Origin: Alterisphingorhabdus sp038748365 | GTDB lineage: Bacteria; Pseudomonadota; Alphaproteobacteria; Sphingomonadales; Sphingomonadaceae | Length of the DNA stretch: 64,000 nucleotides | Assembly: GCA_038748365.1 (NCBI GenBank) | Contig: JBCDIZ010000010.1 | Coordinates: 1 to 64,000 of the forward strand | Direction of reading: 5' to 3' | Shown: positions 54,560 to 63,408 of the stretch, piece by piece | How the letters are laid out: the number at the start of each line of letters is the position of its first letter | Numbering within the stretch: the stretch's first letter is position 1 | Position numbers and translations under genes: made by a program | The notes under the pieces: model-generated | What the model was told of the DNA's origin: nothing | The model's database searches: none | The model's input: only the letters and a program-made list of their open reading frames with translations

Positions 54560-55759
54560 TCAAGCCGCCTCTTTTACCTGTGCCACGATCTTCTGTGCAG
54601 CATCACCCAGATCATTGGCACTAACGATTGGCAGGCCACTATTGTCGAGAATGGACTTGCCCTTGTCGACATTAGTACCTTCAAGACGAACGACCAACGG
54701 CACGTCGAGTTCCACTTCCTTTGCCGCGGCGACAATGCCCTCGGCAATGGTGTCGCAGCGCATGATGCCGCCAAAGATGTTCACGAGAATGCCTTCAACC
54801 GCATCATCGGCAAGGATGATCTTGAACGCCGCGGTTACCTTCTCGGTGGTGGCGCCGCCGCCGACATCGAGGAAGTTGGCCGGGAAAGCGCCATTCAGCT
54901 TGATGATATCCATCGTCGCCATCGCCAGACCGGCACCATTGACCATACAGCCGATATTGCCGTCGAGCTTGATATAGGCGAGGTCATATTGGCTGGCCTC
55001 AACTTCAGCGGGGTCTTCCTCGGTCTCGTCGCGCAGTGCCTCAATATCCTTATGACGGAACAGCGCATTGCCATCAAAGCTCATCTTGGTGTCGAGCACG
55101 AGGAGTTGGCCGTCAGTGGTTTCCACCAACGGATTGATCTCCAGCATCTCGCAATCCATTTCCATGAAGGCGTGATAAAGCTGCTTGCCCAGCTTTTGCG
55201 CCGCCTTGTTGAGATCACCCTTCAGCTTGAGCGCAAAGGCAAGCGAACGGCCATGATGCGGCATAAAGCCCTGGGCCGGATCGATAACGATAGTGGTAAT
55301 CTTTTCCGGCGTGTCATGCGCAACCGCCTCAATATCCATGCCGCCTTCGGTGGAAACCACCATGGCAACGCGGCCTGTGGCGCGGTCGACCAGCATGGAG
55401 AGATAATATTCCGACGCGATATCGACGCCATCGGTGACATAGAGGCGGTTGACCTGCTTGCCCGCATCGCCGGTCTGGATTGTCACCAGCGTATTGCTCA
55501 GCATTTCAGTTGCTGCTTCGCGTACTTCGTCAATCGACTTGGCGAGACGAACGCCACCCTTGGCATCAGGGCCCAGTTCTTTGAACTTGCCCTTGCCGCG
55601 GCCACCAGCGTGAATCTGCGCCTTCACCACATAAAGCGGCCCAGGCAGTTTTTCAGCTGCAGCAACCGCTTCCTCAACCGTGAGGGCTGCATGGCCCGTG
55701 GGCACGCCAATGCCATGTTTCGCCAGAAGTTCCTTGGCCTGATATTCATGAATATTCAT
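54560..55759 (-). CDS. sucC: succinyl-CoA ligase (ADP-forming) beta subunit
   Basis: A 399-aa ATP-grasp subunit of the TCA enzyme making succinate and ATP from succinyl-CoA. It opens MNIHEYQAKELLAKHG. Grasp residues lie in YVVKAQIHAGGRGKGK, and ligand motifs in LEINPLVETTDGQLLVLDTKMSFDGNALFR and GGIMRCDTIAEGIV. The partner sucD is outside the window; the gene starts with a long upstream gap. Confidence 0.95.
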   Translation of the reverse strand: MNIHEYQAKELLAKHGIGVPTGHAALTVEEAVAAAEKLPGPLYVVKAQIHAGGRGKGKFKELGPDAKGGVRLAKSIDEVREAATEMLSNTLVTIQTGDAGKQVNRLYVTDGVDIASEYYLSMLVDRATGRVAMVVSTEGGMDIEAVAHDTPEKITTIVIDPAQGFMPHHGRSLAFALKLKGDLNKAAQKLGKQLYHAFMEMDCEMLEINPLVETTDGQLLVLDTKMSFDGNALFRHKDIEALRDETEEDPAEVEASQYDLAYIKLDGNIGCMVNGAGLAMATMDIIKLNGAFPANFLDVGGGATTEKVTAAFKIILADDAVEGILVNIFGGIMRCDTIAEGIVAAAKEVELDVPLVVRLEGTNVDKGKSILDNSGLPIVSANDLGDAAQKIVAQVKEAA

Positions 55760-56022
55760 GGGGAAGAGCAGCCTTTCTATATGCTGTTTGTTCGGGACTG
55801 CCCGACCGGTTCGCCCGGCCTGGCAAAAGGACTCAGGAAATTGCGAAGTTCCTAAAGCATAGACCGAGCATGATTGCCAGTAGGCGTAGAGAAATTTGCG
55901 AAACTATTGGCGCTATAACCCAGAAGCCCAGCCATATGCAGTGATGATCATCGTCACGTAATGTTCTGTAAACAAGCCAGAGCCGTGCATTACATCCATT
56001 GTGGATGTAATTTTCCTTCTTT

Positions 56023-57933
56023 ATGAATATTCCTTATCAGCCATGCATCGGATGGGGGAAGATGGCCACGAAAAGGGGCAGTAGAGGCTTTACAAAACGG
56101 CCGCAACACACTGTTATCGCAGCATATGCCGCGATGCTATTCTGTGCCTTCTTGTTTGCTCTGCATATACCCTATGCCAAAGCGGATGATTCGCTAAATG
56201 CCTCTCCAGATGATCGGGCATTCGTCCAACAGCCCATCGCACTCTCCGGCAGCATATGCGCCCTGCCCGGCAATAGCGGTGCTTCCCCGGAACAGATAAT
56301 CGCCCGGCGCGGTGAGTTTGACTGCACATCAGACAAGATGGACAAAGCAACTGACCATTTCTGGATGGTCACAGACATCACCAAAGAACAGACAGGTTTT
56401 GCAGTACCGGTTTTGCGCTATCGTGCGGCACGACATGGCGATGTCACCATCTATCGCAAGTTTAATGATGGCCGCTGGCTATCCACGCATCATGACATGG
56501 CGGACATGACAGCAAACTGGCGCACACCATGGGCTGTGGCGGCTCCTCTGCTTGGGCCATCGGGAGAACGCCCCGAAACCTTGCTGATCAGCGTCAATCA
56601 ACCCTGGAACCCAAGCAATCTTTCTGATGTACAGATATGGGAAGCACAGCAGGACATAGCCGTCAGCGAGAGCGAAAGCCTCTTAAGCGCGCTGTTTATC
56701 GGACTGCTGTTCGCACCATTACTGTTAAACATAATATTTTTTGCAACTCTGCGACAGCGTTTCATCCTGTTTCATAGCCTGATGCTGGTGGCGATATTGG
56801 GCTGCAATCTGTTCTGGACCGGATTGATCTTCGAACTGGCGCCCAATGCTACCATGGTTGACCGCTCAATTGGTTCTCATATCTCTCTTGCCGTTCTGGC
56901 CTTCGCGATATGTATGCTGGTACATTCTCTATGCGATCCGCAAAAACTGGGGCAAACCGCTTATCGGGCTCTGCCTGCTGTCGGAGTGCTCGGCCTGGCT
57001 ACGACCATGCTCATCCTTGCTATAGCCCCGGACTGGCCACTTGTCGGTTCACGTATATTCAACGCCGTTTACGGGCTTATGGTAGCAACAGTTACCGTAA
57101 GCCTGGTTACTGCGGCAACGCGTGGCGACCGTCTGGCAATGCTTCAGATTCTTGGCCTATCGGGCTTTCTGGTTGTGGCTATTTCCCGGTTGGGCCGCGC
57201 AATGGGCTGGCTAGCAGAAACGCCTATGATGGACTCAAGCGGCTTTCATTTCGCTGTTCTGCTGGAAGTATTGGTCACCAGTCTGATCGTTGGGATGAAA
57301 ATCTGGCAATTGCGCCAGAACCATGACCATGCCCTGCGCCAAAGCGCGAATGAAGCTCTGCTTGCCCGCACCGATTCGCTGACCCAGATTATGAACCGCC
57401 GCGGATTTATGGAGCAATTCCGGGCGCTTGAACAAGATGGGCGCGCGCCATCGAAAGTCACCGCGCTTATTCTGGTCGACATCGATCATTTCAAACGGAT
57501 CAATGACAAATATGGCCATGATGCCGGTGATATGGTGCTGATACAGATGGCTCAACTCTTACAACAATGCTGCCGCAAAGGAGATAGTCTGGCGCGTTTT
57601 GGTGGCGAGGAATTCGCTATATTGGCGCAATGCAGCGACACCATCGGAATAAGACAGCTGGCCCGGCGCATACAGCAGACCATTTCTGAGATGACATTTG
57701 GCAATCCGGGCAAGCCTGTAGGCGCAGTTTCTGTCAGCATGGGCGTAACCCAGATCAATCTATATCCCACTACACTCGACTTTGATCACCATTATCGCGC
57801 TGCCGACCGTGCTCTATACCGTGCCAAGAATATGGGTCGTAACCGCATTTGCCACGCAGAAGATGATGATAATTTGGCACAGGGAGTATTGGCACTACCC
57901 TCAGGTTCATGGGCAGGTGCCGGCAGCTCCTGA
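56023..57933 (+). CDS. 7TMR-DISM diguanylate cyclase
   Basis: A 636-aa membrane enzyme predicted to make cyclic di-GMP. An N-terminal signal/anchor and a periplasmic 7TMR-DISM extracellular domain (about 60-215) are followed by seven transmembrane helices (about 225-430). The C-terminal GGDEF domain carries an intact RFGGEEF active site and the inhibitory RxxD site (RKGDSLARFGGEEF, five residues ahead). A start at 56062 is also possible. No effector or phosphodiesterase is adjacent. Confidence 0.87.
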   Translation: MNIPYQPCIGWGKMATKRGSRGFTKRPQHTVIAAYAAMLFCAFLFALHIPYAKADDSLNASPDDRAFVQQPIALSGSICALPGNSGASPEQIIARRGEFDCTSDKMDKATDHFWMVTDITKEQTGFAVPVLRYRAARHGDVTIYRKFNDGRWLSTHHDMADMTANWRTPWAVAAPLLGPSGERPETLLISVNQPWNPSNLSDVQIWEAQQDIAVSESESLLSALFIGLLFAPLLLNIIFFATLRQRFILFHSLMLVAILGCNLFWTGLIFELAPNATMVDRSIGSHISLAVLAFAICMLVHSLCDPQKLGQTAYRALPAVGVLGLATTMLILAIAPDWPLVGSRIFNAVYGLMVATVTVSLVTAATRGDRLAMLQILGLSGFLVVAISRLGRAMGWLAETPMMDSSGFHFAVLLEVLVTSLIVGMKIWQLRQNHDHALRQSANEALLARTDSLTQIMNRRGFMEQFRALEQDGRAPSKVTALILVDIDHFKRINDKYGHDAGDMVLIQMAQLLQQCCRKGDSLARFGGEEFAILAQCSDTIGIRQLARRIQQTISEMTFGNPGKPVGAVSVSMGVTQINLYPTTLDFDHHYRAADRALYRAKNMGRNRICHAEDDDNLAQGVLALPSGSWAGAGSS

Positions 57934-57941
57934 TTTACAGA

Positions 57942-58262
57942 TTATCGGGTCACGGCACAGATGGCACCGGAACTGGCGGTGACACCCACTATCTCCGGAT
58001 CGCGCAAGGCCCGGGTCATATCGACAAACTGATTGATACTGATATCACCCGGATCGCGGCCTTCAAATTCACCCAGATCGCCTAAGCGGTTAAGCTGCAC
58101 CAGCGACAAGCGATCGGCCATGCGTTCCGCCATACATGAAGCCATAGGTCGTGACAGGCCGACATTCATCAGCGCCGAACGCACACGACTCTCCGGCGTG
58201 GCGCAGGCAGAAAGCGTAGACACAGCGGTTACGATCATCGCCAAGGCGAATGTGCGCATCAT
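57942..58262 (-). CDS. small lipoprotein of unknown function
   Basis: A 106-aa lipoprotein (lipobox STLSAC). The mature part is helical with a Cys pair (MASCMAERM and GAICAVTR) that could bridge. The frame overlaps the ppa stop by 4 nt, so it is the downstream partner of ppa. It resembles short sphingomonad proteins with a GLSRPMASCMAERM motif; no function is known. Confidence 0.7.
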   Translation of the reverse strand: MMRTFALAMIVTAVSTLSACATPESRVRSALMNVGLSRPMASCMAERMADRLSLVQLNRLGDLGEFEGRDPGDISINQFVDMTRALRDPEIVGVTASSGAICAVTR

Positions 58263-58798
58263 GCTTTGCCATGCTCCTTCGCGCGATCCATTGCCTCCAG
58301 TACAATCTGACGCGCTTCCTCGGCATCACCCCATTTGCCAATGCGAACCCATTTTTCAGCTTCCAGATCTTTGTAATGGGTGAAGAAATGCTCGATCTGC
58401 TGAAACACAATATCGGGCAGGTCCTCGCGCTCGCGCACATGGGTATAATAGGGAAAGGTCGCGGTATCGGGAACGCAGACCAGCTTCTCATCGCCGCCAT
58501 GCTCATCTTCCAGATTCAGCACAGCAATGGGACGAACGCGGACAACCGAGCCCGGCATAAAGGGCGAGCGAGCGACGACCAGCGCATCGAGCGGATCACC
58601 ATCAGGAGACAATGTGTGCGGTACGAAGCCATAATTGGCCGGATAGCGCATCGGTGTGTGCAGAATGCGGTCGACAAAGATGGCGCCCGAGGCCTTGTCA
58701 AACTCATATTTGACCGGCTCGCCACCTGACGGCACTTCGATGATAACATTCAGATTGTTGGGCGGATTTTTGCCTACTGGAATTTCGCTTATCCGCAT
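58259..58798 (-). CDS. ppa: inorganic pyrophosphatase
   Basis: A 179-aa family I soluble pyrophosphatase hydrolysing PPi released by biosynthesis. Signature residues are in VIIEVPSGGEPVKYEFDK, YPANYGFVPHTLSPDGDPLDALV and KVWV-type segments (LEAEKWVRIGKWG). Asp residues of the DGDPLDALV metal site are intact. It begins MRISEIPVGKNPPNNLN and leads the small lipoprotein gene. Confidence 0.95.
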   Translation of the reverse strand: MRISEIPVGKNPPNNLNVIIEVPSGGEPVKYEFDKASGAIFVDRILHTPMRYPANYGFVPHTLSPDGDPLDALVVARSPFMPGSVVRVRPIAVLNLEDEHGGDEKLVCVPDTATFPYYTHVREREDLPDIVFQQIEHFFTHYKDLEAEKWVRIGKWGDAEEARQIVLEAMDRAKEHGKA

Positions 58799-58845
58799 GG
58801 ATTGCCTTTCATATGCTGGAAAAGGCAGCGTGGCGCATCTGCCTA

Positions 58846-60792
58846 TTACTCCTGCGCAGTCACCTGCGGTGCGAGCAACAGATCAAGTCCAGCCGGCCCT
58901 TCTGAAGTCTTTTCAAGGCGCGGATAGCGCAGCCCTCCGCGATAGTCCATGGTTACTGTCTTGTAACGCTCGCCCTTTTTCACCAGTAACGTCACTGGCG
59001 GTGCATCCGCATCTTTTGTCGCACTGATTGAGGCTTTGAGCGTATCCAACGAGAAATCCTCTTCATTCACCGCCACAATCCGGTGGGCATTGGTCAAGCC
59101 TGCATAGAAGGCAGGTGAGTCCCATATAACCGAGCTGATATTGCCATTGCTACGCACTGTAATGCCAAGACTATAGCTGTGATCGGCATTTCTAGCGCGA
59201 CGCTCACGGTCGCGTAAATAGGGTGTCTGCTCCTGAGTGTAGACCAGTCGATAGCCGCCTAGCGTCAGGCCGTTTTTCGGTGCTTCGCTGGTGGTTGAAT
59301 AAAGACGTGGTTGGAAGAAGCCATCCCAATCATAGGGCTGCACCTGCTGCAGCGTATTGATGACATCGTCATAATCATAGGTGACCACACCCCAATCGCC
59401 ATCTCGCCCGCCAAAAAACACCCGGGCGAAATCCTGTAACGATTTGGCACCACCACTTTCACGCCGGATAATACCGTCGGCTTCGAGCCAGATCAGCATC
59501 CCCTCATTATAATAGGCTTCGGTCCGCTGCCAGCTGGTCCAGGGTTTGGGCTTGCGCGCGGCAACCACCGGGTCATGCGTCGTGTCAATCAGAGGCCGCC
59601 ACTCGCGCCCTTTGCGCAAGTCGAAGGTGGCAGCGATGGAGGCAAGTGCACTCAATACATCCTGCTTGGAATAGAGCCCTGATCGCGCCGAGAGAACATA
59701 GCCCCAAAACTGTGTCTGCCCCTCATAGACCCAGAGCAGATTGTCACGCTTGGTGGTGCGGTAATCGGGCGTCCAGATCCCCGCCGGACGGCGATATTTG
59801 CCATTCCAGCTATGCGCCATTTCATGCGGCAACAGCCCGCGCCGGCCGACGCCCTTATCCCATTCGGTGAAATATTCGCGATCAACACCATTTTCGCTCG
59901 AGCGGTGATGCTCCAGTCCAATGCTGCCCATCTCATTGGTCAGTGCGAGCAGAAAATCATATTCATCATATTGCTGTGAACCAAAGAGATGCACCGCTTC
60001 GGCAACGAGACGACGATGGGCTTCAATCTGCTCTTTATCGGCATCAAGATATTCCGGCGCATCGGCAGCCACATTCAGCCACACGCGGTCGGACAATTTC
60101 CAGCGCTTGAAATACTCCCCGGCAAAGACCGGACTGTCGACCAGTGTGTCATAATCGACCGTGGCATAGGTGACGGTATCGCCTCTTTTCCGCTCAGCGC
60201 GCAGCGCGGTTCCAGCTCGCCAGTCATCAGGCCATGTCACGGTCGCAGTCACCGGAATATTGCGGACATAATAGCCCGCCGGATAGAGCGACAGGGAATT
60301 CCATTGCAAATTCATCATCTTCGGCGTGACAACAACGCGACCTTGCGAAGGCTTGGTTGCCGAGGTGAATTGAAACCGCGCAGTTATTTCACCCACGCCT
60401 TCGGGCACTGTTACATGAAAGGCATAAACATATGCAGGATCGCGCTCCCAGCGTAGTTTCTGATCACCGGCGAAAAACATCAGCCCCGCCAGCTTTTCAA
60501 TCTCGCCGCGCGGCGCATGTTTGCCTGGCAACCATTCGGGATAGAGTAAAGTAAACCTGCCCGATTGCGGCACCGATATGGTTTGTTCGACTTTGAATAT
60601 GCCGCGCTCCACATCGCTGGCATCTACTTTGAGCGCCATACTGCCAGGGAAGGGTTTGTCCTCAGCGACTGCTATGCGATCCGGATAGACCGCTTCGGTC
60701 GGTTTACTATTGCCCTGTTGCGCCATCGCCGGTTGCGCAGTGAGCAGACTGGAAGCGGTCAGTAGAAGGAAAATAAGGCAGGCAAAATGCAT
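58846..60792 (-). CDS. M61-family metallopeptidase with PDZ domain
   Basis: A 648-aa exported peptidase (glycyl aminopeptidase type). The signal (HFACLIFLLLTASSLLTAQPAMAQ) is followed by an N-terminal beta domain. The thermolysin-like active site is LLPHEMAHSWNGK (HExxH), with the third ligand Glu downstream (WVYEGQTQFW). A C-terminal PDZ domain (about 520-620) has the AFYAGLTNAHRIVAVNEED carboxylate-loop pattern. ATG 60792 is used; the frame is open to 60831. Confidence 0.87.
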   Translation of the reverse strand: MHFACLIFLLLTASSLLTAQPAMAQQGNSKPTEAVYPDRIAVAEDKPFPGSMALKVDASDVERGIFKVEQTISVPQSGRFTLLYPEWLPGKHAPRGEIEKLAGLMFFAGDQKLRWERDPAYVYAFHVTVPEGVGEITARFQFTSATKPSQGRVVVTPKMMNLQWNSLSLYPAGYYVRNIPVTATVTWPDDWRAGTALRAERKRGDTVTYATVDYDTLVDSPVFAGEYFKRWKLSDRVWLNVAADAPEYLDADKEQIEAHRRLVAEAVHLFGSQQYDEYDFLLALTNEMGSIGLEHHRSSENGVDREYFTEWDKGVGRRGLLPHEMAHSWNGKYRRPAGIWTPDYRTTKRDNLLWVYEGQTQFWGYVLSARSGLYSKQDVLSALASIAATFDLRKGREWRPLIDTTHDPVVAARKPKPWTSWQRTEAYYNEGMLIWLEADGIIRRESGGAKSLQDFARVFFGGRDGDWGVVTYDYDDVINTLQQVQPYDWDGFFQPRLYSTTSEAPKNGLTLGGYRLVYTQEQTPYLRDRERRARNADHSYSLGITVRSNGNISSVIWDSPAFYAGLTNAHRIVAVNEEDFSLDTLKASISATKDADAPPVTLLVKKGERYKTVTMDYRGGLRYPRLEKTSEGPAGLDLLLAPQVTAQE

Positions 60793-60921
60793 AAAGTACG
60801 ATTTTAGGTCAGGACGGCGCGACCGCGCCAAGGCATTAGGTTCTGACCCAAGCCATAAAGCGCCCCTTTGGATTTTGCAAAAAACACGCTAGAGCGCGCA
60901 GAAATTTGGATATGAGAGACT

Positions 60922-62163
60922 ATGGCAAAGCATAATATCCCCGGCGCAGTGCGGGGCACGCAGGATATTTTTGGCGAGGATCAGGAGCGTTTCGGCCATG
61001 TTGTCGAGACGTTTGAGCACGTGCGCCGCCTCTACAATTTCCGCCGCGCCGAATTGCCGGTGATTGAAGCGACCGGTGTTTTTGCCCGCTCGCTCGGCGA
61101 ATCCACCGATGTGGTTTCCAAGGAAATGTACAGTTTTGAGGATCGTGGCGGCGATTCCATCACCCTGCGCCCGGAATTTACCGCAGGGATTGCGCGTGCC
61201 TATCTCACCAATGGCTGGCGGCAATTTGCGCCGCTCAAACTCGCCACCCATGGTCCTTTGTTTCGCTATGAGCGGCCGCAAAAGGGTCGCTATCGCCAGT
61301 TCCATCAGATTGATGCCGAGATTATAGGTGCCGCTGAACCGCAGGCGGATGTGGAACTGCTGGTGATGGCGGATCAACTGCTAAGCGAATTGGGCATTAG
61401 CGAAGGCGTGACGCTGCAACTCAATACGCTGGGCGACAGCGCCAGCCGCGATGCTTGGCGCGATGCGCTGGTGGCGCATTTCACCGCGCATAAGGGTGAC
61501 CTTTCCGAGGATTCCCAAGACCGGCTGGAACGTAATCCGCTGCGTATCCTTGACAGCAAAGACCCGCGCGACCGCCCGGTTGCCGATAGTGCGCCCGATA
61601 TTGATGCGTTTCTCACCGATGACGCCGGACAGTTTTTTGAGAGCGTGACAGCAGGACTGGATGCGGCAGGCGTTGTCTGGACGCGAAACAGCCGATTAGT
61701 GCGCGGTCTCGACTATTATCGCCATACCGCGTTCGAATTTGTGACCGACCGCTTGGGTGCACAGGGGACAGTGCTGGGCGGTGGGCGCTATGATGGGCTA
61801 ATCGAAAATCTCGGCGGGCCACATACCCCGGCTGTCGGATGGGCCGCAGGAATTGAGCGGCTGGCGATGTTAGTGGAGGACGCCAAAGCGCCCGCCTTGG
61901 ATATCGCAGTAGTGGCCGAAAATCGTGATCGCGAAGCGGAAGCCATGGCGCTCACTGCTCACTATCGCCGCGCAGGCTATGCTACCGAGTTGTTCGCCAG
62001 CGGCAGTCCGCGCAAGCGCTATGACCGTGCCGTCAAATCGAACCCGCGCTTTATCGTCTCGCTCGATATTCGCGATGGCGCAAACCATCAGGGATTGAAT
62101 GCCGTTAGCGGCGAAAATGACCAGAAGGTGCAGAGCATTCTTGACGCCGTTGCCCAAGCATAA
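60922..62163 (+). CDS. hisS: histidyl-tRNA synthetase
   Basis: A 413-aa class II synthetase charging tRNA-His. Motif 1 (VVSKEMYSFEDRGGDSITLRPEFTAGIARAY), motif 2 (LATHGPLFRYERPQKGRYRQFHQIDAEIIG), the HisA motif (RGLDYYRHTAFEFV) and motif 3 (GGRYDGLIENLGGPHTPAVGWAAGIERL) are seen. The C-terminal anticodon-binding domain is slightly short. It is transcribed with prfA (12-bp gap) and prmC. Confidence 0.95.
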   Translation: MAKHNIPGAVRGTQDIFGEDQERFGHVVETFEHVRRLYNFRRAELPVIEATGVFARSLGESTDVVSKEMYSFEDRGGDSITLRPEFTAGIARAYLTNGWRQFAPLKLATHGPLFRYERPQKGRYRQFHQIDAEIIGAAEPQADVELLVMADQLLSELGISEGVTLQLNTLGDSASRDAWRDALVAHFTAHKGDLSEDSQDRLERNPLRILDSKDPRDRPVADSAPDIDAFLTDDAGQFFESVTAGLDAAGVVWTRNSRLVRGLDYYRHTAFEFVTDRLGAQGTVLGGGRYDGLIENLGGPHTPAVGWAAGIERLAMLVEDAKAPALDIAVVAENRDREAEAMALTAHYRRAGYATELFASGSPRKRYDRAVKSNPRFIVSLDIRDGANHQGLNAVSGENDQKVQSILDAVAQA

Positions 62164-62175
62164 AGCCGCAGCACC

Positions 62176-63273
62176 ATGACGACCACTACCCCACATATAT
62201 CCGCCGAACGCATTGCCCAGATCGAGGCTCGTTTTGCTGAGCTGGAGGCCAAAATGGCCTCCGGGACGCTTGAGGGTGATGCATTTGTTGCAGTCTCCAA
62301 AGAATATGCAGAGGTCGAACCCGTAGCCAAGGCAGCCGCAGAGGTACGCAGGTTGCGGGCCGAGATGGAAGTGCTGGATGGGCTGATTGCCGAGCCTGAT
62401 CAGGACACGGAAATCAAGGTCATGGCCGAGGAGGAGCTGGGCGAACTCAAGGACACTTTGCCTCAGGCCGAGCATAACCTCGCCATCAAATTGCTGCCTA
62501 AAGACAGTGCCGATGATCGCCCGGCGATGCTGGAAATCCGCGCTGGCACAGGCGGCGATGAGGCGGCTTTATTCGCTGGCGATCTCTACCGCATGTATGA
62601 GCGCTTTGCATCGGAACAGGGGTGGCGCGTCGAGATGATCAGCGCCAATGCCGCCGATCAGGGCGGGTTCAAGGAAGTCGTCGCCAATGTCACCGGCACC
62701 GGTGTGTTTGCCAAGCTGAAATTTGAAAGCGGCGTGCATCGCGTCCAGCGCGTGCCGGTGACCGAGAGCGGCGGGCGTATCCATACATCGGCGGCGACAG
62801 TGGCGGTGCTGCCCGAGCCGGAAGATGTCGACGTCGCCATTAACGACAATGACCTCAAAATCGATGTCTATCGTGCCTCGGGTGCGGGCGGTCAGCACGT
62901 CAACACCACCGACAGCGCAGTGCGGATCACCCATTTGCCCAGCGGGTTGGTGGTGACGCAGCAGGATGAAAAGTCGCAGCACAAGAACAAGGCGAAAGCG
63001 ATGAAAATCCTGCGCGCGCGGCTCTATGAACAGGAACGCGCCCGCATCGCCGAGGCTGAGGCTGGCGCGCGCAAATCCATGGTCGGTTCCGGCGACCGCT
63101 CCGAACGCATCCGTACTTATAATTTCCCGCAAGGGCGCGTTACCGATCATCGCATCAACCTCACGCTGCACCGGCTGACCGAAATATTGGAAGGCGCTGG
63201 GCTCAATGAATTGACCGATGCGCTGATTGCCGAGGATCAGGCCGAGCGTCTGGCGAATTTGGCGAATGATTGA
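62176..63273 (+). CDS. prfA: peptide chain release factor 1
   Basis: A 365-aa RF1 recognising UAA and UAG. The catalytic GGQ is in RASGAGGQHVNTTDSAVRI. The codon-recognition region (RVQRVPVTESGGRIHTS, with the PVT tripeptide) marks RF1. The coiled N-domain (ERIAQIEARFAELEAKM) and the C-terminal RIRTYNFPQGRVTDHRI block are intact. It is followed by the methylase prmC that modifies its GGQ, as in most bacteria. Confidence 0.96.
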   Translation: MTTTTPHISAERIAQIEARFAELEAKMASGTLEGDAFVAVSKEYAEVEPVAKAAAEVRRLRAEMEVLDGLIAEPDQDTEIKVMAEEELGELKDTLPQAEHNLAIKLLPKDSADDRPAMLEIRAGTGGDEAALFAGDLYRMYERFASEQGWRVEMISANAADQGGFKEVVANVTGTGVFAKLKFESGVHRVQRVPVTESGGRIHTSAATVAVLPEPEDVDVAINDNDLKIDVYRASGAGGQHVNTTDSAVRITHLPSGLVVTQQDEKSQHKNKAKAMKILRARLYEQERARIAEAEAGARKSMVGSGDRSERIRTYNFPQGRVTDHRINLTLHRLTEILEGAGLNELTDALIAEDQAERLANLAND

Positions 63274-63301
63274 GACTAGATATCACGATTCCATACATCT
63301 T

Positions 63302-63377
63302 CCGTTCGTGTCGAGCGTAGTCGAGACACTGCTCTCCACTTGCACCGGCCTCTCGACTTCGCTAGAGGCCAACGGGG
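63302..63377. repeat. TCGAGACAC-type intergenic repeat between prfA and prmC
   Basis: CCGTTCGTGTCGAGCGTAGTCGAGACAC pairs with CTCTCGACTTCGCTAGAGGCCAACGGG. It is a near copy of the 21328-21400 element and sits inside an otherwise compact operon. Confidence 0.82.
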
Positions 63378-63408
63378 AAATTGTTCGCCCTAAGTGCCAA
63401 CACTTTGA